Below are positions 16,683 through 24,637 of a stretch of 64,000 nt of DNA, piece after piece. Both the position numbers and the translations under genes were made by a program. Position 1 is the stretch's first letter, and each line of letters begins with the position of its first letter. The DNA is from Gracilibacillus ureilyticus (GTDB lineage Bacteria > Bacillota > Bacilli > Bacillales > Amphibacillaceae), in the NCBI RefSeq assembly GCF_900111195.1, contig NZ_FOGL01000015.1, forward strand, positions 40,387-104,386. The letters are read 5' to 3'. The notes under the pieces were generated by a model. That model made no database searches, was not told the origin of the DNA, and worked only from the letters and a program-made list of their open reading frames with translations.

Positions 16683-17192
16683 ATGGCAAAAAAAGAAGCA
16701 CCGAAAATTCAAACAGAACGATTGGTTTTACGTCCGAGAGCGGAAAAAGACATTCCCAATATGCTTAGAATGTTTAACAATGATGAAGTAAGAGAATTTC
16801 TTGGAATTAATCCCCCTCGTGATGAACACTCAATGTTAGAAATGGTTAGGAATCGTACTGAAACAAAATGGACTGTCGCATTAAAAGATACTGATGAATT
16901 CATAGGTGATGTAATGATTCCAGTAATAGCAGAAGGTTATCTTGGCGAAATTGGTTATCGCTTCATGAGGGAGCATTGGGGAGGCGGTTTTGCGTATGAA
17001 GCGGTTTCTGCGGTCATTGAGCATAGTAAAAGCACATTAAATCTTAAACGCCTATCTGCTACAATAGACAATAAAAATATGAAGTCAAAAAAGTTAATTG
17101 AAAAACTCGGATTTACTTTGGTAGCGGTGTTGCCTGAATCGCATTTACACGGCAGAGTTGCCGATGTAGCTTACTATTCTCGAATAGTATAA
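16683..17192 (+). CDS. RimJ/RimL-type GNAT acetyltransferase
   Basis: The 169-residue protein matches the Acetyltransf_3 family of GNAT enzymes: TERLVLRPRAEKDIPNM at the N-terminus, a central GEIGYRFMREHWGGGFAYEA with the acetyl-CoA loop, and LNLKRLSATIDNKNMKSKKLIEKLGF near the end. Members acetylate N-terminal alanines of ribosomal proteins or small amines; the substrate is not evident. The gene is flanked on both sides by copies of the two-hairpin repeat. Its ribosome site is poor (GAAAGG twelve bases away), so translation may be coupled to a short upstream frame. Confidence 0.85.
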   Translation: MAKKEAPKIQTERLVLRPRAEKDIPNMLRMFNNDEVREFLGINPPRDEHSMLEMVRNRTETKWTVALKDTDEFIGDVMIPVIAEGYLGEIGYRFMREHWGGGFAYEAVSAVIEHSKSTLNLKRLSATIDNKNMKSKKLIEKLGFTLVAVLPESHLHGRVADVAYYSRIV

Positions 17193-17303
17193 GCATTTTT
17201 ACTCTCTCTTGAGAAAAATGAACAAACTGGTGAGTGATTAAACAACTAATAATAGATGGTGAATTTAATAGAGTATTTAGTCGTTGTGAATAATAGGCTT
17301 ATT

Positions 17304-17379
17304 CCACTAAAGGGAGCTTTAGCTGAACAAGGAATTGTCGATTTGGCACCTCCTATTGCTTATTAAAGTAAAGTGGCAG
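17304..17379 (+). repeat. two-hairpin intergenic repeat, copy 2
   Basis: The first hairpin is CTAAAG (17307-17312)/CTTTAG (17317-17322) with a GGAG loop. The conserved middle is GAACAAGGAATTGT, and the tail TGCTTATTAAAGTAAAGTGG is nearly identical to that of copy 1. Stem bases differ from the other copies but stay paired. Confidence 0.65.
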
Positions 17380-17403
17380 GATTGTTTAACAAAGGAGGGT
17401 ATT

Positions 17404-17715
17404 ATGCAGTCTAAAATTTTACTGAGTATAATTTCTTTAATGGTTTTATTATTTGTTATTGGTTATTCATCTGATAAGGAAACATTGAACATTGAAGGAG
17501 TTACTGGAGAAATTTTAGAAATCGATGATGACTCATTTTTAATTCAAGGTAAAGGTTTTAATGTGGACCTAAAATATACGAGCGAAACAATCTTTAAAGG
17601 AAAAAACCGTAATGAACTAGATATTGGTGACAGAGTGAAAACTTGGTATAGTAGCGAACCTCTTGACTCTAATCCAATGCAGGCAACAGCTTCAAAAATA
17701 GAATTTATTAAATAG
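17404..17715 (+). CDS. DUF3221-like exported protein, lipobox cysteine lost
   Basis: The ATG at 17404 follows AAAGGAGG and gives a 103-residue product with a hydrophobic leader ending LLFVIGYSSDKE. In lipoproteins of this type the residue after the glycine is cysteine; here TAT (Tyr) replaces what would be TGT by one base change. The mature part (EGVTGEILEIDDDSFLIQGK, then DIGDRVKTWYS) resembles small OB-like DUF3221 domains. Without the cysteine it could not be lipidated. Function unknown. Repeat copies lie on both sides. Confidence 0.6.
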   Translation: MQSKILLSIISLMVLLFVIGYSSDKETLNIEGVTGEILEIDDDSFLIQGKGFNVDLKYTSETIFKGKNRNELDIGDRVKTWYSSEPLDSNPMQATASKIEFIK

Positions 17716-17724
17716 ACAGTATTG

Positions 17725-17796
17725 CACTAACGGTGGCGTTAGTTGAACAAGGGACTGTTAATCTCACAGCTCCTGTTGCTTATTTAAAACATAGCA
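17725..17796 (+). repeat. two-hairpin intergenic repeat, copy 3
   Basis: Hairpin 1 is CTAACG (17727-17732)/CGTTAG (17737-17742) with a GTGG loop. Hairpin 2 is CAAGGGACTGT pairing with ACAGCTCCTGTTG. The tail TGCTTATTTAAAACATAGCAG is diverged. It lies immediately upstream of the helicase gene. Confidence 0.65.
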
Positions 17797-17848
17797 GTTT
17801 AAAAATTTGACTATTAATCCATCGACGCTGATAATTATTTTAGGTGAT

Positions 17849-20119
17849 ATGATGACAAACGTAGTGAAAATCTCAGTAAGAAATTTAGTAGAATTTGTTT
17901 TTCGCAGTGGCAGTATTGAGTCTGGCTTCCGTACGACTCGTGCGATGACGGAAGGAACTAGAATCCATCAATTAATCCAGAAAAACTATCGGGATCAAGA
18001 TCAGAAGGAAGTGTTTGTGGAAGCAGAAATTCCTTATGAAGATTTCCTTGTTCGAGTGGATGGACGTTGTGATGGATTACTGAAAGACGAAGAATCTGTG
18101 ACAATAGATGAAATAAAGTCCACTGTTCATTTATTGGATGATGTTGAGGAAGATACTTATCCAGTCCACTGGGCACAGGTTATTTTTTATGGTTATATTT
18201 ATGCCGGAGACAATCATTTACCGGAAGTGACGATTCAACTTACGTATGTACAGGTGAAATCGATGGAACAGAAACAATTTCGCCGTGTGATGACATATGA
18301 GGAAATGAAAAGCTTCGTGTATGGAGTCATTGAGGAATATGCTTCATTTTTAAGGGTGAAGATAAAGCATAAACACAAGCGAAATAAGTCGAGTAAGACA
18401 CTGGCATTTCCGTTTGAAACCTATCGTGAAGGTCAACGCAAACTTGCAGGTGCCGTATATAAAACCATTGATGATAAGAAAACATTATTTGCTAGTGCCT
18501 CGACTGGGATTGGAAAAACCATTTCTACTATTTTTCCTGCTGTCAAAGCAATTGGCGAAGGAAAACTGGAAAAGATATTTTACATAACTGCAAAGACAAT
18601 CACAAGAACCGCTGCGGAAGAAGCATTTCAACTATTGATTGATCAAGGTCTCGATATTAAAGTTCTGACTATAACTGCCAAGGATAAAATTTGTTTTCAA
18701 GAGGAAACGATTTGTACAAGTGAGAAATGTGCTTTTGCGGATGGTTTTTATGACCGGTTAAATGGGGCGGTTATTGATATTTTGGAACAAGAGAAGATGA
18801 TAGGGAGAAACGTAATTGAACGTTACGCCAGAAAACATCTGGTCTGCCCTTTTGAATTTTCGCTTGAACTTGCTTATGCAGTGGATGCTGTCATTTGTGA
18901 TTATAATTATATTTTTGACCCGAGAGTATCATTGAAGCGATTGATGGAAGATCAGAAAAAGAAAACAGCTATATTAGTGGATGAGGCGCATAACTTAGTA
19001 GATCGTGCGAGAGAAATGTATTCTGCTGCGATTAATAAATCAAACTTTTTGCAGCTGAAAAGAGAATTTAACAATAGCCGGCTTGCGAAAGAGGCTAAAG
19101 CTATCAATGACCATTTATTACAAGTTAGGAAGTCTGAAGAATATTTGCGAAAAGACTTAGATGAAGAACTAGTAGAATTGCTAGAAACTTTCATCATGGA
19201 AGCAGAAATCGAACTGTTAAGGATGGACCATGAATTGTTACTGGAAACGTATTTTGCTGCTCAAACTTTTGACAAAATTGCTAAATTATACAATGAGCAG
19301 TTTATGACGTATGTTGAAATTCATAAGAGTGAAGTGAGGTTGAAGTTATTTTGTCTTGACCCGTCAGAGCAAATTCTTAAAATGGGGAAAGGGTTTAGGT
19401 CGAGAGTGTTCTTTTCAGCAACGTTAATACCTGCAGATTATTATAAAGATTTACTTGGCGGACAATCTGCTGATTATGTTATCTCGATTCCATCCCCTTT
19501 TGCGAGAGAGAACACAGAGGTTATCATTCAAGCCTTATCGACGAGATATCGCGATAGAGAAAAGACAATGGAGCCTATGATCCACTTTTTCAAAGATGTC
19601 ATCGATAAGAAGGACGGAAATTTCTTAATCTTCTTCCCGTCTTATCAGTATATGAGAAATGCGTATGAACAATTTACCGAGTCTTATCCCGATGTTTCTA
19701 CTATTATTCAGGATGCAGGAATGGCAGAAGCAGAAAGAGAAGACTTTCTCGCAGAGTTTAAGTCTGATCGTGCCGAAAGATTGGTAGGTTTTGCTGTACT
19801 CGGTGGAATTTTTTCTGAAGGTGTGGACTTAAAAGGTGACAGGTTACAAGGTGTTATCGTAGTTGGGGTCGGCATGCCGCAAATTGGTTTTGAAAGAAAC
19901 ATTATAAAAGATTACTTCCAATCAGTTGGAAAAAATGGCTTTGATTATGCTTATGTATATCCGGGAATGAATAAAGTATTGCAAGCTGGTGGACGACTTA
20001 TTCGTTCAGATTCTGATACTGGCGTAATCGCCTTAATCGATGATCGATTTTTACAGAAGAAGTATCAGGCATTACTCCCTTATGAATGGCAGCATTATAG
20101 AGTTGGTGGTAATGCTTAA
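17849..20119 (+). CDS. DinG/XPD-like DNA helicase fused to a Cas4/RecB-type nuclease domain
   Basis: The 756-residue protein begins with a PD-(D/E)xK nuclease-like domain (residues about 1-180) containing DGRCDGLL and DEIKST, the D...ExK residues of Cas4/AddB-like nucleases. A superfamily 2 XPD/DinG helicase follows: Walker A ASTGIGKT near residue 217, an iron-sulfur cysteine cluster (CFQEETICTSEKC and VCPFEF), DEAH near 377, and the C-terminal motif VLQAGGRLIRSDSD. It probably unwinds and trims damaged DNA in the cytoplasm. TAGGTGA lies before the ATG pair at 17849/17852. It is monocistronic. Confidence 0.85.
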   Translation: MMTNVVKISVRNLVEFVFRSGSIESGFRTTRAMTEGTRIHQLIQKNYRDQDQKEVFVEAEIPYEDFLVRVDGRCDGLLKDEESVTIDEIKSTVHLLDDVEEDTYPVHWAQVIFYGYIYAGDNHLPEVTIQLTYVQVKSMEQKQFRRVMTYEEMKSFVYGVIEEYASFLRVKIKHKHKRNKSSKTLAFPFETYREGQRKLAGAVYKTIDDKKTLFASASTGIGKTISTIFPAVKAIGEGKLEKIFYITAKTITRTAAEEAFQLLIDQGLDIKVLTITAKDKICFQEETICTSEKCAFADGFYDRLNGAVIDILEQEKMIGRNVIERYARKHLVCPFEFSLELAYAVDAVICDYNYIFDPRVSLKRLMEDQKKKTAILVDEAHNLVDRAREMYSAAINKSNFLQLKREFNNSRLAKEAKAINDHLLQVRKSEEYLRKDLDEELVELLETFIMEAEIELLRMDHELLLETYFAAQTFDKIAKLYNEQFMTYVEIHKSEVRLKLFCLDPSEQILKMGKGFRSRVFFSATLIPADYYKDLLGGQSADYVISIPSPFARENTEVIIQALSTRYRDREKTMEPMIHFFKDVIDKKDGNFLIFFPSYQYMRNAYEQFTESYPDVSTIIQDAGMAEAEREDFLAEFKSDRAERLVGFAVLGGIFSEGVDLKGDRLQGVIVVGVGMPQIGFERNIIKDYFQSVGKNGFDYAYVYPGMNKVLQAGGRLIRSDSDTGVIALIDDRFLQKKYQALLPYEWQHYRVGGNA

Positions 20120-20237
20120 GAAAGGAGAATGTGCTTTTCCTCAATCGAGAGTGAGGCTTAAGGCGAATTTGTTAGATGCTTCGTGCTTCCTTATCTGAGA
20201 ATAGGGTGCGGTTGATTAATAAGCGTCTCTGTTCTTC

Positions 20238-20268
20238 TTCAACGGGGCGTTAATTTAACAAGCTCTCT
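20238..20268 (+). repeat. degenerate copy of the two-hairpin repeat
   Basis: TTCAACGGGGCGTTAATTTA and the following ACAAGCTCTCTTAT resemble the ACTAACGGTGGCGTTAGTTG and ACAAGG...CTCCTGTTG parts of copy 3, but the stems are no longer well paired. Confidence 0.35.
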
Positions 20269-20276
20269 TATTTATA

Positions 20277-20315
20277 TTACTGCACAGTACAACGATACTA
20301 TGCAGTAAAAATTTA
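20277..20315 (+). terminator. intrinsic terminator after the helicase
   Basis: TTACTGCA (20277-20284) pairs with TGCAGTAA (20301-20308), AGTA pairs with TACT inside, and the stem is followed by AAATTTATTT. Its position between convergent genes allows it to serve the helicase and, in reverse, the phosphodiesterase operon. Confidence 0.55.
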
Positions 20316-20332
20316 TTTAATAATCAGTTTTA

Positions 20333-21673
20333 CTAGCGATATACACCGCTATATTTGTACAATTTAAGTTCCGTGAGTAGTGATCGACCATCAAAACCTT
20401 CCTCATCTAAACCCAACAGATCAAAAACGGTTGGCGCGATATCAACAAGATTGCAATCTGTGTCTACAGTCGCCCCTTTGTCGAAGCGAGGACCATATCC
20501 TATACATACAGCATACCTGTCATAAGGGGAGAGGGTCCCGTGATTTGAACGTAGATTAGTTGAGTTGGTTAATGTTTGTGTTGTCCCTGCTACACCGAAC
20601 ACATTACGCTCGTCGGTCCATTTAGGATTAATGATCATGTCGGGAGTCCGATTATGTGTGACAGGTCCTAGTATCGATTCAATCGGTGCGGTCTGTGATT
20701 TTTTGTCTACTTGTTTGTTAGTATATACGGCATCACACCAATTCTGTTCTTGAAACCATTGGATAAGCAGTTGGAAATCTTTATTACTGAAAATAGCGTC
20801 TTTTTTTAAGTAAATATAATTTCCTGTTACAATGTAGTGATGATTTATTTGCAACTTCTCACATGCTTCCTTTAACTTATCTTCTAAAGAGCCGATTGCT
20901 TCCACGTTAGAATGACCATGGTCACTTAAAAATAAGAGATCAATTTCCTCGTTTATTTCAAGTTCCTCAATGGCTTGCAACACTTTTGCGAGGCATTGAT
21001 CGATCGTTTGTAATGCCAGGTTTGCTTCAGGAGATCCTAATCCATAGAAATGTTGGCTGAAATCAGGTTCAGCAAGCCAAAGTACCATCACTTGGTTATC
21101 TCTATCTGGTAAGTGTTCGGCGATAAATACATCTGTAGCCCAAATCGATCGCTCAATTTTTGTCCCTACATGTGCTTCTTCCTCCAATTCTCCATACTTC
21201 TCTATGATATCAGGTAAAGTCGTTTGTTCGTAATCAGAAGTTGGATTGAGAATATGCTCAGGAAAATTTATATTCCACAGTAGAGATGCACCAGGTGAGC
21301 TGGAAGCAGCTACTGACATTTTTGTATGATAACGGTGTAAACGATCACCGAGTGTAGGAGCTAACAATATTGATTCTTGTGTTGTTGCAGTGTATTCTAA
21401 CAGATGTTGATCATTGCCAGTTTGGACAAAGCCGTCATTGAAACAAGGTATGTACATCCGGTTTGCGACAATGCCATGCTTTCCTGGGTATACTCCCGTT
21501 GTCAGAGTAGACATACTTACTCGTGTCTCAGAAGGATAAGCACTTTTGAAATGCCGAAATCTTGTTCCGTTTTTAATCAGTTTCGTAAGAGTGGGCATCA
21601 GCTGGTTGTTGATGAGATCTGGCCGTAACCCATCTGCTCCGATTATTAGGACACGTCTGTGTGAAGAATCCAT
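20333..21673 (-). CDS. alkaline-phosphatase-superfamily phosphodiesterase (NPP type)
   Basis: The 446-residue enzyme belongs to the type I phosphodiesterase/nucleotide pyrophosphatase branch. It has the first metal motif GADGLRPD near residue 13, the nucleophile region YPSETRVSMSTLTTG near residue 45 (Thr as nucleophile), LSDHGHS near 248 and SNHGTL near 380, which supply the other metal ligands. No signal peptide is visible, so it probably acts inside the cell on an imported phosphodiester or phosphoester. It is the last gene of the ABC uptake operon, starting 3 bases after the ComB-like gene, which indicates co-translation. The substrate is unknown. Confidence 0.82.
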   Translation of the reverse strand: MDSSHRRVLIIGADGLRPDLINNQLMPTLTKLIKNGTRFRHFKSAYPSETRVSMSTLTTGVYPGKHGIVANRMYIPCFNDGFVQTGNDQHLLEYTATTQESILLAPTLGDRLHRYHTKMSVAASSSPGASLLWNINFPEHILNPTSDYEQTTLPDIIEKYGELEEEAHVGTKIERSIWATDVFIAEHLPDRDNQVMVLWLAEPDFSQHFYGLGSPEANLALQTIDQCLAKVLQAIEELEINEEIDLLFLSDHGHSNVEAIGSLEDKLKEACEKLQINHHYIVTGNYIYLKKDAIFSNKDFQLLIQWFQEQNWCDAVYTNKQVDKKSQTAPIESILGPVTHNRTPDMIINPKWTDERNVFGVAGTTQTLTNSTNLRSNHGTLSPYDRYAVCIGYGPRFDKGATVDTDCNLVDIAPTVFDLLGLDEEGFDGRSLLTELKLYKYSGVYR

Positions 21674-21676
21674 GGT

Positions 21677-22369
21677 TTATACAACCTTTCTTAAAAAAAT
21701 TCGATCATTTTTTTCTTTAACCGCTCTTAGTACAAAGTCAAATCGATTTAGATCTAGACATAATTCAAAATCCCTCATTGCTTCATCTTTTGCCTCTGCT
21801 TTATCAAGGAAGTTGATGGTGGTACTTTCGTTTTTTAAATAGTCTACTATCTTTTCAAAATTTGTTTTCTTCCCTAAGAGAGACTGTTTTATGTAATCTC
21901 CACATAAAATATCTTCATCAGCTGGTTCTGTGCCTCCCCATCCCATACATACTAATGTAACGCTTTCTGGTTTTTTCTTTTGAATATAATTGACGATGGC
22001 TAGTGCATTCACAAAACTTCCTGTTATCACTTCATCTGCTTTCTGTGCACGGACAATTCCTTGGGTACCAGAGCTTGTCGTATGCACAATAATTGCATCT
22101 TTAAAATCAACGTCAAGGATTTGTGATGGGGAGTTGCCATAATCAAATCCAGGTAGAATGATGCTTTCTCTTTCTCCGATTAAAATCGTATTGGAATGGG
22201 AATTTTTTAAATGGTATGCTTCTTCGATGGCTCCAACTGTAATTATTTCACTTGGACTATTATTAGCAACATAACAAGATACAGAAAATGCACGAAATAC
22301 ATCAATAATAACAACTAGTCCTTTCGCATTTTTTGCTCCATCTAAACCGTGTGCGATTTGTATATCCAT
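21677..22369 (-). CDS. 2-phosphosulfolactate phosphatase family protein (ComB-like)
   Basis: The 230-residue protein has the ComB family motifs: an N-terminal VVIIDVFRAFS segment, LIGERESIILPGFDYGNSPS near residue 70, VHTTSSGTQGI near 95 and a metal/phosphate region CMGWGGTEPADEDILCGDY near 142. ComB removes phosphate from 2-phosphosulfolactate in coenzyme M synthesis. Firmicutes do not make coenzyme M, so the homologue here probably dephosphorylates another compound delivered by the adjacent transporter. It is separated from the binding-protein gene by a strong hairpin and abuts the phosphodiesterase gene. Confidence 0.8.
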   Translation of the reverse strand: MDIQIAHGLDGAKNAKGLVVIIDVFRAFSVSCYVANNSPSEIITVGAIEEAYHLKNSHSNTILIGERESIILPGFDYGNSPSQILDVDFKDAIIVHTTSSGTQGIVRAQKADEVITGSFVNALAIVNYIQKKKPESVTLVCMGWGGTEPADEDILCGDYIKQSLLGKKTNFEKIVDYLKNESTTINFLDKAEAKDEAMRDFELCLDLNRFDFVLRAVKEKNDRIFLRKVV

Positions 22370-22427
22370 TTCTAAAATCCTTTCTGTTTTTGTCTTCTTA
22401 TTTACCGTTTGATTGGAAATGTTTTAT

Positions 22428-22461
22428 TATGATCAGTGGGGATTGAAACCCACTGATCATA
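22428..22461 (-). terminator. hairpin after the binding-protein gene
   Basis: A perfect 13-bp stem (22428-22440 with 22449-22461) has an 8-base loop, directly after the solute-binding-protein stop. The downstream run is only ATAAAAC on the - strand, so it probably acts as a partial terminator or mRNA stabiliser. That would give more binding protein than downstream enzymes. Confidence 0.65.
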
Positions 22462-22469
22462 GTTTTACT

Positions 22470-23783
22470 TTATTGTACGAGTTTTCGTATAACATCTGCC
22501 GCTTCAGTTAATGCTTCCTGTGCAGTCAGATCACTTGTTACGGCTTTTTCCATTGCTTTATTTACTTCAGATTCAATACGAAGCGTATGTTCAGACTTTG
22601 GGACTTCTCTTGCATATTCCAACTGATCGATAGCTTTGGTGTAGATTGGATGTTCTTCATAATATATTTGCAATTCATCTGATGCTTGTGCAGATAGGCG
22701 AATTGGTAAATATCCTGTTTCTTTTGAGAAATAAATAGATTCATCCGTAGAGGTCATGAATTTAATAAACTCCCAAGCAGCGTCTTGCCTTTCTTTTGAC
22801 TTGTTGTTGATAATTGCTAAGTTGGCTCCACCTGTAGCTACAGCATACTCATCAAATCTTGGTAAAAAGGATGTACCCAGATCAAAGTCAACGTTGTTAC
22901 TAAACTTCCCAAGGCTACCTGTACTAGCAATTGTCATAGCTGTTGTTCCGTTAAAAAAGCTTTGCGATAGTGATTCACCAGCACTAGATCCACTTGTACT
23001 TGTCCCGCCAACTGGGGGCATCATCAATTGGTTATCAATCATTTCTTCCCAGAGAGCTACACCTTCTGCTGCTTCAGGAGAGTCAAATAGAACTGTCGAT
23101 AAGTCATCTCCTAGAATTTTTCCGCCATTTGACCATGCTAAGGAATAGAAATACCAACCAGACATGCTTGCAGAAAAGCCAAATCGTTCTACTTTTTCAT
23201 CATTAATAATGGATGCTTTTTCAGCAATCCTTACTAAATCATCCCATGTTTCAACAGGATTTTCCGGATCCTCTCCAAGTTCTTTCATGATAGCTTTGTT
23301 ATAATATAAGATAGGTGTACTACGATTATAGGGTAGTGTGTATTGCTTCCCATCTAGAGACGTATTCACCAGCAAACCTTTATTGAAATCGTCAAAATTA
23401 ATGTCTTCATCTTCCTCAATGTATTTATTTAAATCAAGAAGTGTCTCATTGTAACCGAAAACAGGCCAAGCACGTGTATTCAACTGAACAAGATCGGGTA
23501 GTTCACCACTTATAATTGCTGCTTGCAGTTTTTGAGATGTAACATCATAGCTATCCTGAAAAACTGCATTTACATGTATGTTATCATGTGATTCATTGAA
23601 ACGGTCTACTTGATTTAAAATCACTTCTTCCACTTGTCCACCTAACCCATACCAGAATTCTATTTCAACAGGTTGATTGGATTCGCTTGATTCATTCGGC
23701 TCTTTAGCAGAAGAATCACTATTACATGCTGTCAATAAGAATAATAAACAACTGCAAATGACAAGAAGCTTTACTCTTTTCAT
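22470..23783 (-). CDS. ABC transporter extracellular solute-binding lipoprotein (UgpB type)
   Basis: The 437-residue protein has a lipoprotein signal (LLVICSCLLFLLTACNSDSS, lipobox LTAC with Cys20). A family 1 solute-binding fold follows, with VEIEFWYGLGGQVEEVILNQ, SGELPDLVQL and AAWEFIKFMTS, all typical of UgpB/MalE-like proteins. UgpB relatives bind glycerol-3-phosphate and glycerophosphodiesters. The downstream phosphodiesterase and phosphatase genes fit an organophosphate ligand, but a sugar cannot be excluded. AGGAGAG precedes the ATG. It is encoded after the two permeases, an order common in such operons. Confidence 0.88.
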   Translation of the reverse strand: MKRVKLLVICSCLLFLLTACNSDSSAKEPNESSESNQPVEIEFWYGLGGQVEEVILNQVDRFNESHDNIHVNAVFQDSYDVTSQKLQAAIISGELPDLVQLNTRAWPVFGYNETLLDLNKYIEEDEDINFDDFNKGLLVNTSLDGKQYTLPYNRSTPILYYNKAIMKELGEDPENPVETWDDLVRIAEKASIINDEKVERFGFSASMSGWYFYSLAWSNGGKILGDDLSTVLFDSPEAAEGVALWEEMIDNQLMMPPVGGTSTSGSSAGESLSQSFFNGTTAMTIASTGSLGKFSNNVDFDLGTSFLPRFDEYAVATGGANLAIINNKSKERQDAAWEFIKFMTSTDESIYFSKETGYLPIRLSAQASDELQIYYEEHPIYTKAIDQLEYAREVPKSEHTLRIESEVNKAMEKAVTSDLTAQEALTEAADVIRKLVQ

Positions 23784-23800
23784 TATTTCACTCTCCTTTT

Positions 23801-24637
23801 TTATTTTAATCCGGTTTTGGCAACGCCTTTAACGATGTACTTCTGCATAAAGATGAATAAAATGATTAATGGCAAAAGTACAAATGTTGCTGCTGCCATA
23901 ATTAAATTCCACTGTGTTCCTTGTGCACCACCTTCACTGGAAATCATGCTTGAAATACCAACTTGAAGTGTGCGAAGTTCTGGGTTATTTGTTGCAATTA
24001 GCGGCCAGAAAAAATCATTATAATGCCAAATGACACTAAACAGGACAAACGTAACAATTGCTGCAGTTGATAATGGAACCATAATGTATCGTATGATATG
24101 AAAATGTTTAGCCCCGTCTAGCTTAGCGGCCTCTTCTAATTCAGTTGGCACTTGACTGAAGGCTTGTTTTATTAAAAATATTCCAAACGCATTCGTACTA
24201 AAGGGAACAATCAGTGCCAGGTAGGAATTTAACCAACCGAATTTGCTAAGAATTAAAAAGTTTGGAATAAACGTGACTTGTATCGGAATCATCATCGTCG
24301 CTAAAACAGTAAGAAATAATAGATTTTTGCCTTTAAAAGTTAACCTTGCAAAAGCATAGGCTGCCAGGATCGAAGTAATAACCTGCAATACAACGATTAC
24401 AACGGTAGTGAAAATACTATTGAAAAAGTATCTGCCGAATGGTTCACTATTCCAGGCATTATTAAAGTTTTCCCAGTTCCAGGAGTCTGGTATAAAATGT
24501 GGTGGATAAGCAAAAACCTCATCAAATGCCTTTAAGGAGGTACTAATCATCCAAATAAAAGGACCAATCATGACCAAAGCAGTTACTATTAAAATGATCA
24601 GGATAGTATTCTGCTTGATTAGCAATTGAGTTTTCAT
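23801..24637 (-). CDS. carbohydrate-type ABC transporter permease (UgpE/MalG type)
   Basis: The permease has six membrane helices and the binding-protein-dependent transporter loop EEAAKLDGAKHFHIIRYIMVPL near residue 185, which docks with the ATPase. The ATG at 24637 overlaps the stop of the other permease, giving a 278-residue protein of normal length; in-frame ATGs at 24652 and 24679 are alternatives. No ATPase is encoded here, so a shared MsmX-type ATPase elsewhere in the genome is expected. It partners with the permease at 24637-25575. Confidence 0.88.
   Translation of the reverse strand: MKTQLLIKQNTILIILIVTALVMIGPFIWMISTSLKAFDEVFAYPPHFIPDSWNWENFNNAWNSEPFGRYFFNSIFTTVVIVVLQVITSILAAYAFARLTFKGKNLLFLTVLATMMIPIQVTFIPNFLILSKFGWLNSYLALIVPFSTNAFGIFLIKQAFSQVPTELEEAAKLDGAKHFHIIRYIMVPLSTAAIVTFVLFSVIWHYNDFFWPLIATNNPELRTLQVGISSMISSEGGAQGTQWNLIMAAATFVLLPLIILFIFMQKYIVKGVAKTGLK

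Noticed and set aside
15394-20268. Integron-like gene cassette array with attC sites
   Set aside because: The repeats alternate with small genes and fold into hairpins, but they lack the paired RYYYAAC/GTTRRRY ends of attC sites, and no integrase gene is in the window. Kept only as an unexplained repeat family.
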